Source: Amphritea atlantica (GTDB lineage Bacteria > Pseudomonadota > Gammaproteobacteria > Pseudomonadales > Balneatricaceae). Taken from it: a stretch of 44,659 nucleotides of DNA. The translations under genes and the position numbers were made by a program. This document shows, in pieces, positions 25,332-33,543 of this stretch (positions within the stretch are counted from its first letter, which is position 1; each line of letters starts with the position of its first letter). The stretch is from positions 1 through 44,659 of the forward strand of contig NZ_JAHKQE010000032.1 in assembly GCF_018860855.1 (NCBI RefSeq). Reading direction: 5' to 3'. The notes beneath the pieces are model-generated. The model was not told where the DNA came from and ran no database searches. It was given only the letters and a program-made list of their open reading frames with translations.

Positions 25332-26423
25332 ATGAACCCTAAAAAACTTGGTCTTGCGGCTGCGTTGGCAATAACGGTATCAACTACGGCTCTTGCTGAA
25401 GAGCAGGTAGTGAACTTTTATAACTGGTCCGATTACATCAGCCCAGAGGTTCTTGAAAACTTTACTAAAGAGACCGGAATCAAAGTTAATTATGATGTTT
25501 ATGATTCCAATGAGGCGCTTGAAGCTAAACTGATGTCTGGTGGCGCGGGCTATGATGTTGTTGTACCTACCGGCTCATTTCTAGAGCGTCAGGTACAGGC
25601 CGGTATTTATGCCGAGATTGATCATTCCAAACTGACCAATTACGGCAACCTTGATACGGTCATGATCGAGAAGATTGCGCGCCATGACCCAGACAATAAA
25701 CACAATGTTCCCTATGCATGGGGTACCATTGGTTTAGGCTATAACATTGATATGATTAAGGCGCGACTCGGTGATATGCCGGTCGATTCGCTAGACTTGA
25801 TCTTTAAGCCGGAGCTGGCTGCTAAGTTGCAAGATTGTGGTATTACGGTACTGGATTCACCCGCAGAAGTGGTGTCAATTGCGCTGAATTATTTGGGTCT
25901 AGACCCAAATTCTGAGAGTAAAGCGGATCTTGCCAAAGCTAAAACGTTGCTCAGTTCGGTACGTGATAATTATCGTAAGTTCTCATCATCCGCCTATATC
26001 TCTGATCTTGCTAATGGCGATACCTGTATCGCACTGGGTTATAACGGTGATGTATTGCAGGCACAGGGACGCGCAGAAGAAGCGGGGCAGGGTATAAAAG
26101 TTGATTATGCTATACCCAAAGAGGGTACGGTTGTCTGGTTTGATCTATTAGCGATTCCTGCTGATGCGCCCCATAAAGAGGCCGCTTATCAATTGATTGA
26201 TTACATTCTGCGTGGTGAAAATGCCGCTTCAATCTCTAACTATGCTTACTATGCGGTTGCCAATAAAGCGGCTGAGCCGATGGTGCTGGAAGAGGTGTTG
26301 AACAATCCTGGTATCTACCCATCAGATGAAGTGAAGGCTAATCTATTTACTCAGAATGCTCATGCGGCTAAGTTTGATCGGTTATTGACTCGCGCTTGGA
26401 CTGGTATTAAAACCGGCCGCTAA
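25332..26423 (+). CDS. potF: Polyamine-binding periplasmic protein (PotF/SpuD family), first copy
   Basis: A 363-aa periplasmic receptor with a Sec signal peptide (cleavage after TTALA, before EEQVV). VNFYNWSDYISPEVLENFTKETGIKVNYDVYDSNEALEAKL is the diagnostic start of PotF-type putrescine/spermidine receptors, where the W and D residues of NWSDY line the ligand pocket. DLANGDTCIALGYNGDV and the C-terminal RAWTGIKTGR also match. GGAGTG before the ATG supports the start. It delivers polyamine to the PotGHI-type transporter encoded next. Between this gene and the ATPase lie two stable hairpins. Confidence 0.92.
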   Translation: MNPKKLGLAAALAITVSTTALAEEQVVNFYNWSDYISPEVLENFTKETGIKVNYDVYDSNEALEAKLMSGGAGYDVVVPTGSFLERQVQAGIYAEIDHSKLTNYGNLDTVMIEKIARHDPDNKHNVPYAWGTIGLGYNIDMIKARLGDMPVDSLDLIFKPELAAKLQDCGITVLDSPAEVVSIALNYLGLDPNSESKADLAKAKTLLSSVRDNYRKFSSSAYISDLANGDTCIALGYNGDVLQAQGRAEEAGQGIKVDYAIPKEGTVVWFDLLAIPADAPHKEAAYQLIDYILRGENAASISNYAYYAVANKAAEPMVLEEVLNNPGIYPSDEVKANLFTQNAHAAKFDRLLTRAWTGIKTGR

Positions 26424-26429
26424 GCCTGT

Positions 26430-26519
26430 CCCTGGCAGAAGCGTTACGTCTGTCAGGGTGAGTTATTCAGTAAGCCTTCAACCCTAGGGTTATAAGTTGA
26501 TTGAAATCAGCTGAAGGCT
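26430..26519 (+). other. Two stacked hairpins in the potF-potG gap
   Basis: CCCTGGCAGA/TCTGTCAGGG (26430-26458, one G-U pair) is followed by AGCCTTCA/TGAAGGCT (26473-26519), which encloses the palindrome AACCCTAGGGTT. There is no T run. Such structures commonly raise the level of the binding-protein mRNA relative to the downstream transporter genes. Confidence 0.55.
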
Positions 26520-26582
26520 ACATCAATAATTCATTGAGTTCATTGCTGAACTCAGTCTTTGAATCAGTATTTAGGGTGTAGT

Positions 26583-27764
26583 ATGAGTTCAACAACGATG
26601 ATTGAGACACCAAGTGATAGCGCGTTAGAGGCATCGCCGCAGATCACTGAGTTACCGCTGTGGAAGCAAGAGGGTGCAACACCCTTTTTACGCATAGAGA
26701 ATGTCACTAAAAAATTCGGTGACTTTACTGCGGTTGATAATATCTCGCTGGATATTTATAAAAACGAACTGTTCTGTCTATTGGGTGGTTCCGGTTCTGG
26801 TAAAAGTACTCTGCTGCGCATGCTGGCAGGCTTTGAGTCGCCTACCAGTGGCCGCATCATTATTGATGGGGTTGATATGTCAGGTATTCAGCCGTGGAAG
26901 CGTCCGATTAATATGATGTTTCAGTCCTATGCATTGTTTCCTCATCTATCGGTTGAAGACAATGTCGCTTTTGGTTTGAAGCGTGAAGGGCTGGGCCGGA
27001 CTGAGGTTAAGCAGCGGGTGGCGAAGATGCTCGATATGGTGCAACTGGATCATCTGGGCAAGCGTAAACCGCATCAATTATCGGGTGGTCAACGTCAGCG
27101 TGTTGCCTTGGCTCGGTCGTTAGTTAAGCGTCCTAAGCTGCTGCTGTTGGATGAGCCCCTCGGTGCGCTCGACAAGAAGCTACGGGAAGAAACTCAGTTC
27201 GAGCTGATCAATATTCAGGAAGAGCTCGGCGTGACCTTTGTGGTGGTGACACACGATCAGGAGGAGGCGATGACGCTGGCCACCCGAATCGGTGTAATGA
27301 ATCATGGCGTGATCGTACAAACCGCCGAGCCCCATGATGTTTATGAGTATCCAAACAGTCGTTTTGTGGCTCAGTTTGTCGGCTCAGTGAATCTGTTTGA
27401 AGGTCGTGTAATCGAAGACCAGCCTGATTCTGTACGGATTAATTCTCAGGAAGCGGGTGCTGTGCTGTACGTTAGTCATGGTATTAGTTGTGCGCCGAAT
27501 CAAAAAGTACATGTGGCGGTGCGTCCTGAAAAGATGCGTATTAGTCGGCAGCAACCGGATCAGCAGGAAAACTGTGTCTGTGGTGTGGTTGAAGAGTACG
27601 CCTACATGGGTGGTTTGACGGTTTATCGTGTCCGCTTAGCCAGCGGAAAAGAGGTGCGGGTCACGCAGCCTAACATCTCAAGAGCGAGCAGTGAGCGATT
27701 GACCTGGAATGAGCAGGTTTACCTCTTTTGGGATTTAGACAGTAGCGTGGTATTGACGGCATGA
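26583..27764 (+). CDS. potG: Polyamine ABC transporter ATPase (PotG/PotA family)
   Basis: A 393-aa ATP-binding subunit: Walker A GGSGSGKST (68-76), Q-loop near FQSYALFP, signature LSGGQ (166-170), Walker B LLLLDEP (186-192), H-loop in VVVTHDQEEAM, and a C-terminal TOBE-like domain. ATG 26583 is preceded by AGGGTG; an in-frame TTG at 26559 lies before that site. It energises polyamine import at the inner membrane and overlaps the next gene by ATGA. Confidence 0.93.
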   Translation: MSSTTMIETPSDSALEASPQITELPLWKQEGATPFLRIENVTKKFGDFTAVDNISLDIYKNELFCLLGGSGSGKSTLLRMLAGFESPTSGRIIIDGVDMSGIQPWKRPINMMFQSYALFPHLSVEDNVAFGLKREGLGRTEVKQRVAKMLDMVQLDHLGKRKPHQLSGGQRQRVALARSLVKRPKLLLLDEPLGALDKKLREETQFELINIQEELGVTFVVVTHDQEEAMTLATRIGVMNHGVIVQTAEPHDVYEYPNSRFVAQFVGSVNLFEGRVIEDQPDSVRINSQEAGAVLYVSHGISCAPNQKVHVAVRPEKMRISRQQPDQQENCVCGVVEEYAYMGGLTVYRVRLASGKEVRVTQPNISRASSERLTWNEQVYLFWDLDSSVVLTA

Positions 27765-28717
27765 GCATACAAACAGGTTCTGCCTGGGTGGATGGCTCTG
27801 GTTCACGCCTGGCAAAATACAATTTCTTTAAGCGGGTAAACTGGGGGCGGGTTTCGGTATTTTCCGTGCCAACCCTATGGTTAGCCATCTTCTTCTTTAT
27901 CCCTTTTTTGGTGGTATTTAAAATATCCCTATCTGAAACGGCGATCGCAGTACCGCCTTATACGGCGTTATTGGATTGGAATGCAGAAGACGCCTATCTT
28001 AGTCTCAAACTGAATTTGGGTAATTACCTGTTTCTGTTTGAAGACTCGTTTTATATCGATGCTTACCTGAGTTCTATTAAGATCGCAGCGGTATCGACAT
28101 TTTTCACACTACTGATCGCTTTCCCTATTGCCTATCTGATGGCGCGTAGTAAGCCCTCCACTCGTGCATTGCTGCTCTCGCTGGTGATCTTGCCGTTTTG
28201 GACCTCCTTTCTGTTGCGGGTTTACGCCTGGATGGGGTTTCTGAAAAAGAATGGATTGGTGAATGAGTTTTTAATGAGTACCGGCATTATCGACCAGCCG
28301 TTGATCATGCTGCAAACCGATTTTGCGGTCTATATCGGGATCGTTTATACCTACTTGCCGTTTATGGTTCTGCCGCTCTATAGCGCCTTGGAAAAAATGG
28401 ATATGACGCTGCTAGAAGCGGCCGAAGATCTAGGCGCACGTCCTGCGACGAGTTTCTTTTTAATTACTGTACCGTTAGCGGTGCCCGGTATCATTGCGGG
28501 TTGTGTCTTGGTGTTTATTCCTGCCGTTGGTGAGTTTGTTATACCTTCGTTGCTGGGTGGTTCTGATACCTTGATGATTGGCCGGGTGTTATGGGACGAG
28601 TTCTTTCTCAATCGTGACTGGCCGATGGCCTCAGCGGTTGCCATTGTGATGCTGATCGTGCTGGTGTTGCCGATCATGTTGATCCGCAACAGTCAGGGTA
28701 AAGAGGAGACGGTCTAA
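27761..28717 (+). CDS. potH: Polyamine ABC transporter permease (PotH family)
   Basis: A 318-aa inner-membrane permease with about six membrane segments. The cytoplasmic EAA loop that docks the ATPase is seen as LLEAAEDLGARPATSFFLITVPLAVPGI. FFFIPFLVVFKISLSE near the N-terminus is typical of PotB/PotH. The start overlaps the potG stop by four bases (ATGA), and its stop overlaps the potI start (TAATG). Confidence 0.93.
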   Translation: MSIQTGSAWVDGSGSRLAKYNFFKRVNWGRVSVFSVPTLWLAIFFFIPFLVVFKISLSETAIAVPPYTALLDWNAEDAYLSLKLNLGNYLFLFEDSFYIDAYLSSIKIAAVSTFFTLLIAFPIAYLMARSKPSTRALLLSLVILPFWTSFLLRVYAWMGFLKKNGLVNEFLMSTGIIDQPLIMLQTDFAVYIGIVYTYLPFMVLPLYSALEKMDMTLLEAAEDLGARPATSFFLITVPLAVPGIIAGCVLVFIPAVGEFVIPSLLGGSDTLMIGRVLWDEFFLNRDWPMASAVAIVMLIVLVLPIMLIRNSQGKEETV

Positions 28718-29532
28718 TGAAGCGCAGATCTTTATTTTTAAACACGACGGCTACCATGGGGTTTATCTTTCTGTATGCCCCGATGATTGCGCTAGTGGTT
28801 TACAGCTTTAATAAATCAAAGTTGGTGACTGTTTGGGGTGGTTGGTCATTAAAATGGTACGGTGAGCTGTTTCGTAATGATCAGATTATCGACGCCGCTC
28901 TGTTGAGCTTTAAAATTGCCTTTATCAGTGCCAGTGTGGCAGTCGTGTTGGGCACGATGGCGGGCTTTGTCTTGAGTCGCTTCAGTCGTTCTCGAGGTAA
29001 AATGATCCTCTCAGGTTGGATTAGTGCGCCATTGGTGATGCCGGAAGTGATTACAGGGCTTTCGCTACTGCTGCTGTTTGTGGCGATGGAAAGTGCGTTT
29101 GGATGGCCTGCGGGGCGAGGCACTATCACCATTATTATTGCCCATGTAACCTTTTGTATGGCTTATGTGGCGGTGATTGTGCAATCACGCTTGTCGCAGA
29201 TGGACGAGACCTTGGAAGAGGCCGCGATGGATCTGGGTGCTAAGCCCTCATCACTGTTTTTCTTGGTGACGCTGCCGTTAATCATGCCAGCGGTGATATC
29301 CGGTTGGTTGCTCTCTTTCACCTTGTCGTTAGATGATCTGGTTATTGCGAGTTTTGTCTCTGGGCCAGGTAACAGTACCTTGCCGATGGTGATCTTCTCG
29401 AAAGTGCGCTTGGGGGTTTCGCCTGAGGTCAATGCACTGGCAACACTGATGATTCTGGTGGTTGCGATTGGCGTAATTGCAGCGATGTGGCAGATGCGAC
29501 GCCAGGCCAAATTGCTAGAAAGACAGGAGTAA
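28717..29532 (+). CDS. potI: Polyamine ABC transporter permease (PotI family)
   Basis: A 271-aa inner-membrane permease, partner of PotH. The EAA loop is LEEAAMDLGAKPSSLFFLVTLPLIMPAVISG. FLYAPMIALVVYSFNKSKLVTVWGGWSLKWYGELF and SFTLSLDDLVIASFVSGPGNSTLPMVIFSKVRLGVSPEVNA match PotC/PotI proteins. It is translationally coupled to potH. A long hairpin without a T run follows at 29533-29577. Confidence 0.93.
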   Translation: MKRRSLFLNTTATMGFIFLYAPMIALVVYSFNKSKLVTVWGGWSLKWYGELFRNDQIIDAALLSFKIAFISASVAVVLGTMAGFVLSRFSRSRGKMILSGWISAPLVMPEVITGLSLLLLFVAMESAFGWPAGRGTITIIIAHVTFCMAYVAVIVQSRLSQMDETLEEAAMDLGAKPSSLFFLVTLPLIMPAVISGWLLSFTLSLDDLVIASFVSGPGNSTLPMVIFSKVRLGVSPEVNALATLMILVVAIGVIAAMWQMRRQAKLLERQE

Positions 29533-29597
29533 TTAGGTGTTAGCCTGCACTCCAAAAATTGGGGTGCAGATACCTAATATGCGTTAACGATCGTTAA
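29533..29597. other. Long hairpin plus 14-bp palindrome after potI
   Basis: An 11-bp stem CTGCACTCCAA/TTGGGGTGCAG (29545-29569, one G-U pair, AAA loop) with outer TTAGGT/ACCTAA arms, then the perfect palindrome TTAACGATCGTTAA (29584-29597). The first could stabilise the importer mRNA end; the second could be an operator for the amidotransferase gene. Confidence 0.5.
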
Positions 29598-29649
29598 GCT
29601 TGATGGCTAGCTTCAACATTGGCTAATGAGTGGTAAAGGTGAGAAACAA

Positions 29650-30366
29650 GTGAAAAAAATAGGTATTCTGGCAACTGGTATTACACCTGATGAATTATTG
29701 GGTCAGTATGGTTCTTATGCCGATATGTTTAAGCAGTTGTTTGCGTTGATTGATGCTGATTTTGACTATCAGGTGTTTGATGTCCGTGACGGTGTTTTTC
29801 CCGACAATGCGCAGCAGTGCGATGGCTGGGTGATTACGGGATCAAAATATAATGTCGATGAGCATCGTGACTGGATGATCGCGCTTAAAAAACTGATTTT
29901 GGAAATTGATGCCTGTCATCGTCCATTGCTCGGTATCTGTTTTGGTCATCAAATTATTGCTGAAGCTTTTGGCGGTAAGGTTGAAGCCTATGAAGGTGGT
30001 TGGGGTGTGGGTCTGCATCGTTATAACTTGGTAGGTGAAAATGATTTTATCAAAGATGATGTCGATCATTTTGCTATCAGTGCCATGCATCGCTATCAGG
30101 TGATAGAAAAACCAGACAACGCCCGTGTTTTTGCTAAGTCTGAATTTTGTCAGTATGCAGGTTTAGTGTATGGCGATAATATTTTTACCGTGCAGGCACA
30201 TCCAGAATTTAATCTGAGTTATGAAACTGAGCTGGTGAAGCTGCGTAGAGGTGACGTTATTCCTGACCCAGTGGCAGAAGTGGGCTTGGCGGAGCTTCAG
30301 GCTGAAGGTGCGGCAACCGACTCACAAGAAGTGGCACGTTGGATGGCTGACTTCTTACAGCGTTAA
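29650..30366 (+). CDS. Class I glutamine amidotransferase-like hydrolase (first copy)
   Basis: About 238 aa. The class I amidotransferase triad is present: nucleophile C97 in GICFGHQ, with H184 and E186 in AHPEF. The sequence belongs to the GMP-synthase-like amidotransferase group rather than the PuuD/C26 type, but Pseudomonas PauD2-like enzymes with gamma-glutamyl-GABA hydrolase roles look similar, and placement after the polyamine importer supports that role (inference). GTG 29650 is chosen because AAAGGTGAG precedes it and the product then begins MKKIGILATG, like its neighbour's MKIGILAAG. ATG 29626 lacks a ribosome binding site. The family's HQDQV segment is HRYQV here. Confidence 0.82.
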   Translation: MKKIGILATGITPDELLGQYGSYADMFKQLFALIDADFDYQVFDVRDGVFPDNAQQCDGWVITGSKYNVDEHRDWMIALKKLILEIDACHRPLLGICFGHQIIAEAFGGKVEAYEGGWGVGLHRYNLVGENDFIKDDVDHFAISAMHRYQVIEKPDNARVFAKSEFCQYAGLVYGDNIFTVQAHPEFNLSYETELVKLRRGDVIPDPVAEVGLAELQAEGAATDSQEVARWMADFLQR

Positions 30367-30382
30367 GGCTGAGCAATAAGCT

Positions 30383-30409
30383 AAAACCGCTATGTTTGGC
30401 GGTTTTTTT
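30383..30409 (+). terminator. Intrinsic terminator between the two amidotransferase genes
   Basis: Stem AACCGC/GCGGTT with an 8-base loop and a run of seven T (30403-30409). It would uncouple the second amidotransferase gene from the upstream operon, at least partly. Confidence 0.75.
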
Positions 30410-30424
30410 ACGTCTGGAGGTTCG

Positions 30425-31123
30425 ATGAAAATAGGTATTTTGGCTGCCGGTAGTAACGAGGCAGCGCTATTGGCCCAGTATGGTTCTTTTGCGCAGATGA
30501 CGGAGCGAATGCTGAGTCACACGGCATTTCGGTTTCAAACTTGGAATGTCTACCTAGGAGAGTTTCCAGATTCTGCTGACCAGTGTGATGGCTGGATTAT
30601 TACCGGATCGCCAGCCAGTGTATATGAGTCGCTCCCATGGATTAGGCCATTGGAGCAGTTGATCAGGGATATTGATCGGCTTAAACAGCCATTAGTGGGG
30701 ATCTGTTTTGGTCATCAGATCATTGCCCAAGCATTGGGTGGAACCGTTGAGAAAGCTGCGGTCGGCTGGGGGCTAGGAATCGGCCATTATCAACCGACTG
30801 GCGTGACTGAGACGCCGTTTGGTCGTGATGATCTCTACTTGCATATCATCCATCAGGATCAGGTGATTAGCTTACCTGAAGGCGCTGAGGTGCTGGCAGG
30901 GTCTGTTTTCTGTCCTAATGCGATACTGAGTTATGGGTGCTCTATCTTTACGGTGCAGGCGCATCCAGAGTTTGGTGTGGATTATATGCAAGATCTGTTG
31001 GCGGCAATTACTCCAGAGTATATTACTCAGGAAGAGGCGGAGCAGGCGATAGCGTCGTTGTCTGAGCAGCGGGCCAGTGCTGAGCGAGTGGTCGAAAACA
31101 TCGTTTCAGTGCTTAGTGCATAA
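30425..31123 (+). CDS. Class I glutamine amidotransferase-like hydrolase (second copy)
   Basis: A 232-aa paralogue of the preceding gene: shared MKIGILAAG start, QYGSFA, DQCDGWIITGS, nucleophile C94 in GICFGHQ, and H180/E182 in AHPEF. It keeps the usual HQDQV segment. GGAGG four bases before ATG 30425 supports the start. The pair looks like an old tandem duplication; a division of labour on different gamma-glutamyl compounds is possible but cannot be shown from sequence. Confidence 0.82.
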   Translation: MKIGILAAGSNEAALLAQYGSFAQMTERMLSHTAFRFQTWNVYLGEFPDSADQCDGWIITGSPASVYESLPWIRPLEQLIRDIDRLKQPLVGICFGHQIIAQALGGTVEKAAVGWGLGIGHYQPTGVTETPFGRDDLYLHIIHQDQVISLPEGAEVLAGSVFCPNAILSYGCSIFTVQAHPEFGVDYMQDLLAAITPEYITQEEAEQAIASLSEQRASAERVVENIVSVLSA

Positions 31124-31138
31124 GTTGAAAGCCTTAAA

Positions 31139-31208
31139 TTCTAAACTTTGAGTTCTAAACTTTAAATTCTAAGCTTTAGATTCTAAGCTTTAGATTCTAA
31201 GTGCTAGT
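31139..31208. repeat. Degenerate 14-bp tandem array
   Basis: Five units start TTCTAA at 31139, 31153, 31167, 31181 and 31195. Units 3 and 4 are identical (TTCTAAGCTTTAGA). It begins 16 bp after the stop of the second amidotransferase gene. Confidence 0.85.
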
Positions 31209-31386
31209 TTTTAAGGGTAAAAGCTTTATGCGGATCGGGTCTTTGTGGAGGCGATGTTAAGGATTTTGCGGGGTTCATGTTAACGGGCTTGTGTTAACAG
31301 AGGTTGCTTTCACAGAGTTTGTTTAATGGCAGGGCAGGGGATCGTTTATAACAGTGCTAAGTGGGAAGGGAAATAGCAGACACAAA

Positions 31387-31412
31387 AAAGGCTTGATATA
31401 AATCAAGCCTTT
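31387..31412 (-). terminator. Terminator after the cold-shock gene
   Basis: Perfect 11-bp stem AAAGGCTTGAT/ATCAAGCCTTT with loop ATAA; a T tract follows on the minus strand. Confidence 0.85.
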
Positions 31413-31454
31413 CTCTGGTAGCAACAGATCAAAGATCTGTTAACTTACGCGGTC

Positions 31455-31661
31455 TTAGATGGCAACGATGTTTTCTGCCTGTGGACCACGTTGACCTTGA
31501 GTTACAGAAAACTGTACCTGCTGGCCTTCTTCAAGAGTTTTGAAGCCGTTGCTCTGGATTGCACTGAAGTGTGCGAATACGTCAGGGCCATTTTCTTGCT
31601 CAATAAAACCGAAGCCTTTGTCAGCGTTAAACCATTTAACAGTACCGGTTACAGTAGCCAT
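31455..31661 (-). CDS. Cold-shock domain protein (CspA family)
   Basis: A 68-aa single cold-shock domain. RNP1 KGFGFI and RNP2 VFAHF are intact within [17 protein letters not shown] and DVFAHFSAI. It binds single-stranded RNA or DNA and acts as an RNA chaperone; cold induction cannot be judged. AAGGA six or more bases before the ATG supports the start. It is an unrelated gene within the polyamine island. Confidence 0.95.
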   Translation of the reverse strand: MATVTGTVKWFNADKGFGFIEQENGPDVFAHFSAIQSNGFKTLEEGQQVQFSVTQGQRGPQAENIVAI

Positions 31662-31875
31662 GTTAGTTGTCCTTTATAAATAATGTTTTTGCTATCAGAG
31701 ATAGCGGATGAAGCAGGAATTTTTACTATACATTATGGAAACAGGACGAGAAGCTGAAACAGGATCTTCGAAATGATGCATAAAAATACGGTGAATCTTC
31801 AAGCTGGAATTAATATATACAATCCGGACTTTAATAGCAACCATTTATTTGAGAATTTGTAATAAAAGATAACGA

Positions 31876-33339
31876 TTACACCGTCTTAAAAGATAACTCG
31901 GTGGCAATCTCGACCTGATTACGGTTGTTGGATTTAGCGCGATATAGGGCTAAATCTGTGCGGTTGAACAGGCTGATGGTGGTTTCGTTATTGTTGTACT
32001 CTGCGACGCCAAAGCTGGCAGTAACATGCAGCTGTTTATCATCAATGATATTTAAAGATGCCTCTATCTCCTGGCGCATGTTTTCGGCGATGAGCCGTGC
32101 GTCTTCCTGGTGACAGTTGGGCAGGACGATAAAAAACTCATCACCACCCCAACGGCAAAGGGTATCGGCTTGCCGTAGGTTCTTGGTTAGGATTTTAGCG
32201 ACCTTTGTGAGAATAGTGTCTCCCAGTAGATGGCCATAATTATCATTGAATGTTTTAAAATGGTCGATATCGACCAACATGGTGGAAACAGGATGCTTTT
32301 GGCGTCGAGCAAAGTTAATAATTTGTTGAAATGTCATTTCAAAAGCATGCCGACTAGAGGCTCCCGTCAGTGGGTCGGTATTTGCCATATACTCTAATCG
32401 ACGTTGGTACCCACCTAGCGTGAAATGCTGTAATAACAGCACGGCTATGATAACCAATAGGCTGATGGTCAGGTTGATCCACAGTGTGGTAGTGATCCGT
32501 GCTTCACTCTGTTCGGTGTGTTGTACGATCAGATACCAGCTGAGCTCAGGTATGTAGCGGGTTTTGATGAGATAGGTCTTGTTGTCGTTGGTATAGGTAT
32601 ATGAACCCTCTGAGCTGCTTAAGATGTCAGCAGCTATATCTTGAAGCCCTTTGACTTTATGTATATCGAGGGCACTGAACTGGCTGCCTTGCATTGTGAC
32701 TTTACCCTGCGGGTCGATAAAGTAAACTTGCCGGCCATACCGATTTTGATAGGTTTCGATCAATTCTTTAATCGTCGTCGATGCGAGTCCAACGCCAATA
32801 ATGCCGAGCAATTTCCCTTGTTGATCTCTGACCTTATGATTGACGAACAGCGTGGTGATCGATGTATTTGCAGTATCTAAATCGAGATTGATATCAAATT
32901 CTTCCGGTGTTCTGCGGCTATCAAAATACCAGCGATCAGCAGGGCGGCTATCTGAAACTTGTTTGAGAATGCCAGTGCTGTGATAGTAATTATGAGTGTA
33001 TTCAGAGACAAAAAAAGCGGTAAAGGCATTGTAGCGTTCTTGAATCGCTTTGAGGTAGCGCGGCATCTGCTCTGGATTTTGTTCACCTCCCTCGATCCAG
33101 TCGTGGACGAAGGTGTCCTGCGCCATCAGTGATGAAACCAACACCGGTTGTAATAGATCTCGCTGTACTTCTGAATAAATGGTATCGCTGGTCAGCGGTA
33201 GCGTGTTGGTGGTGATGTGCTGGTTAAGTGATTGGTTGGCGACATAGTAACTGATCAGGCTGATGGCGGTGAATGCCACTGATAACAAAATACCGCTAAT
33301 TAGAACAAAAGAAGGTTTGCGCAGGTTGGGCAAGCTCAT
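31876..33339 (-). CDS. Membrane-bound diguanylate cyclase with periplasmic sensor
   Basis: A 487-aa protein. Membrane segments at about residues 10-32 and 286-306 flank a periplasmic Cache-like sensor domain (about 35-280; DRWYFDSRRTPEEFDINLD, IIGVGLAS and YFIDPQGKVTMQG fit that fold). The C-terminal GGDEF domain has the intact active site GGDEF (398-402) and the inhibitory I-site R389-x-x-D392 five residues before it. It should make cyclic di-GMP with product feedback in response to a periplasmic ligand. Its place beside polyamine-binding genes makes an amine or amino-acid signal an attractive guess only. Confidence 0.92.
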   Translation of the reverse strand: MSLPNLRKPSFVLISGILLSVAFTAISLISYYVANQSLNQHITTNTLPLTSDTIYSEVQRDLLQPVLVSSLMAQDTFVHDWIEGGEQNPEQMPRYLKAIQERYNAFTAFFVSEYTHNYYHSTGILKQVSDSRPADRWYFDSRRTPEEFDINLDLDTANTSITTLFVNHKVRDQQGKLLGIIGVGLASTTIKELIETYQNRYGRQVYFIDPQGKVTMQGSQFSALDIHKVKGLQDIAADILSSSEGSYTYTNDNKTYLIKTRYIPELSWYLIVQHTEQSEARITTTLWINLTISLLVIIAVLLLQHFTLGGYQRRLEYMANTDPLTGASSRHAFEMTFQQIINFARRQKHPVSTMLVDIDHFKTFNDNYGHLLGDTILTKVAKILTKNLRQADTLCRWGGDEFFIVLPNCHQEDARLIAENMRQEIEASLNIIDDKQLHVTASFGVAEYNNNETTISLFNRTDLALYRAKSNNRNQVEIATELSFKTV

Positions 33340-33499
33340 AACATATCATCTATCGGTTTATGTGGATCGACTGCCAACATCAGAGCGCGTGTCGAGTTTG
33401 GATTTTAGCAGAATTGCGCCAATTACTCCTATTTAAACGGTTAGGGTTAATAAATTACTTTGACGAGGCGTAATAGGATCAAGGTTTTATGGCAAAAAA

Positions 33500-33520
33500 A
33501 ACCGCTCAAAAAGAGCGGTT
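33500..33520 (-). terminator. Terminator after the second polyamine-binding gene
   Basis: Stem AACCGCTC/GAGCGGTT with a five-base loop; an eight-T run follows on the minus strand. Confidence 0.88.
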
Positions 33521-33543
33521 ATTGGTGTGAAAAATCGACTTAC

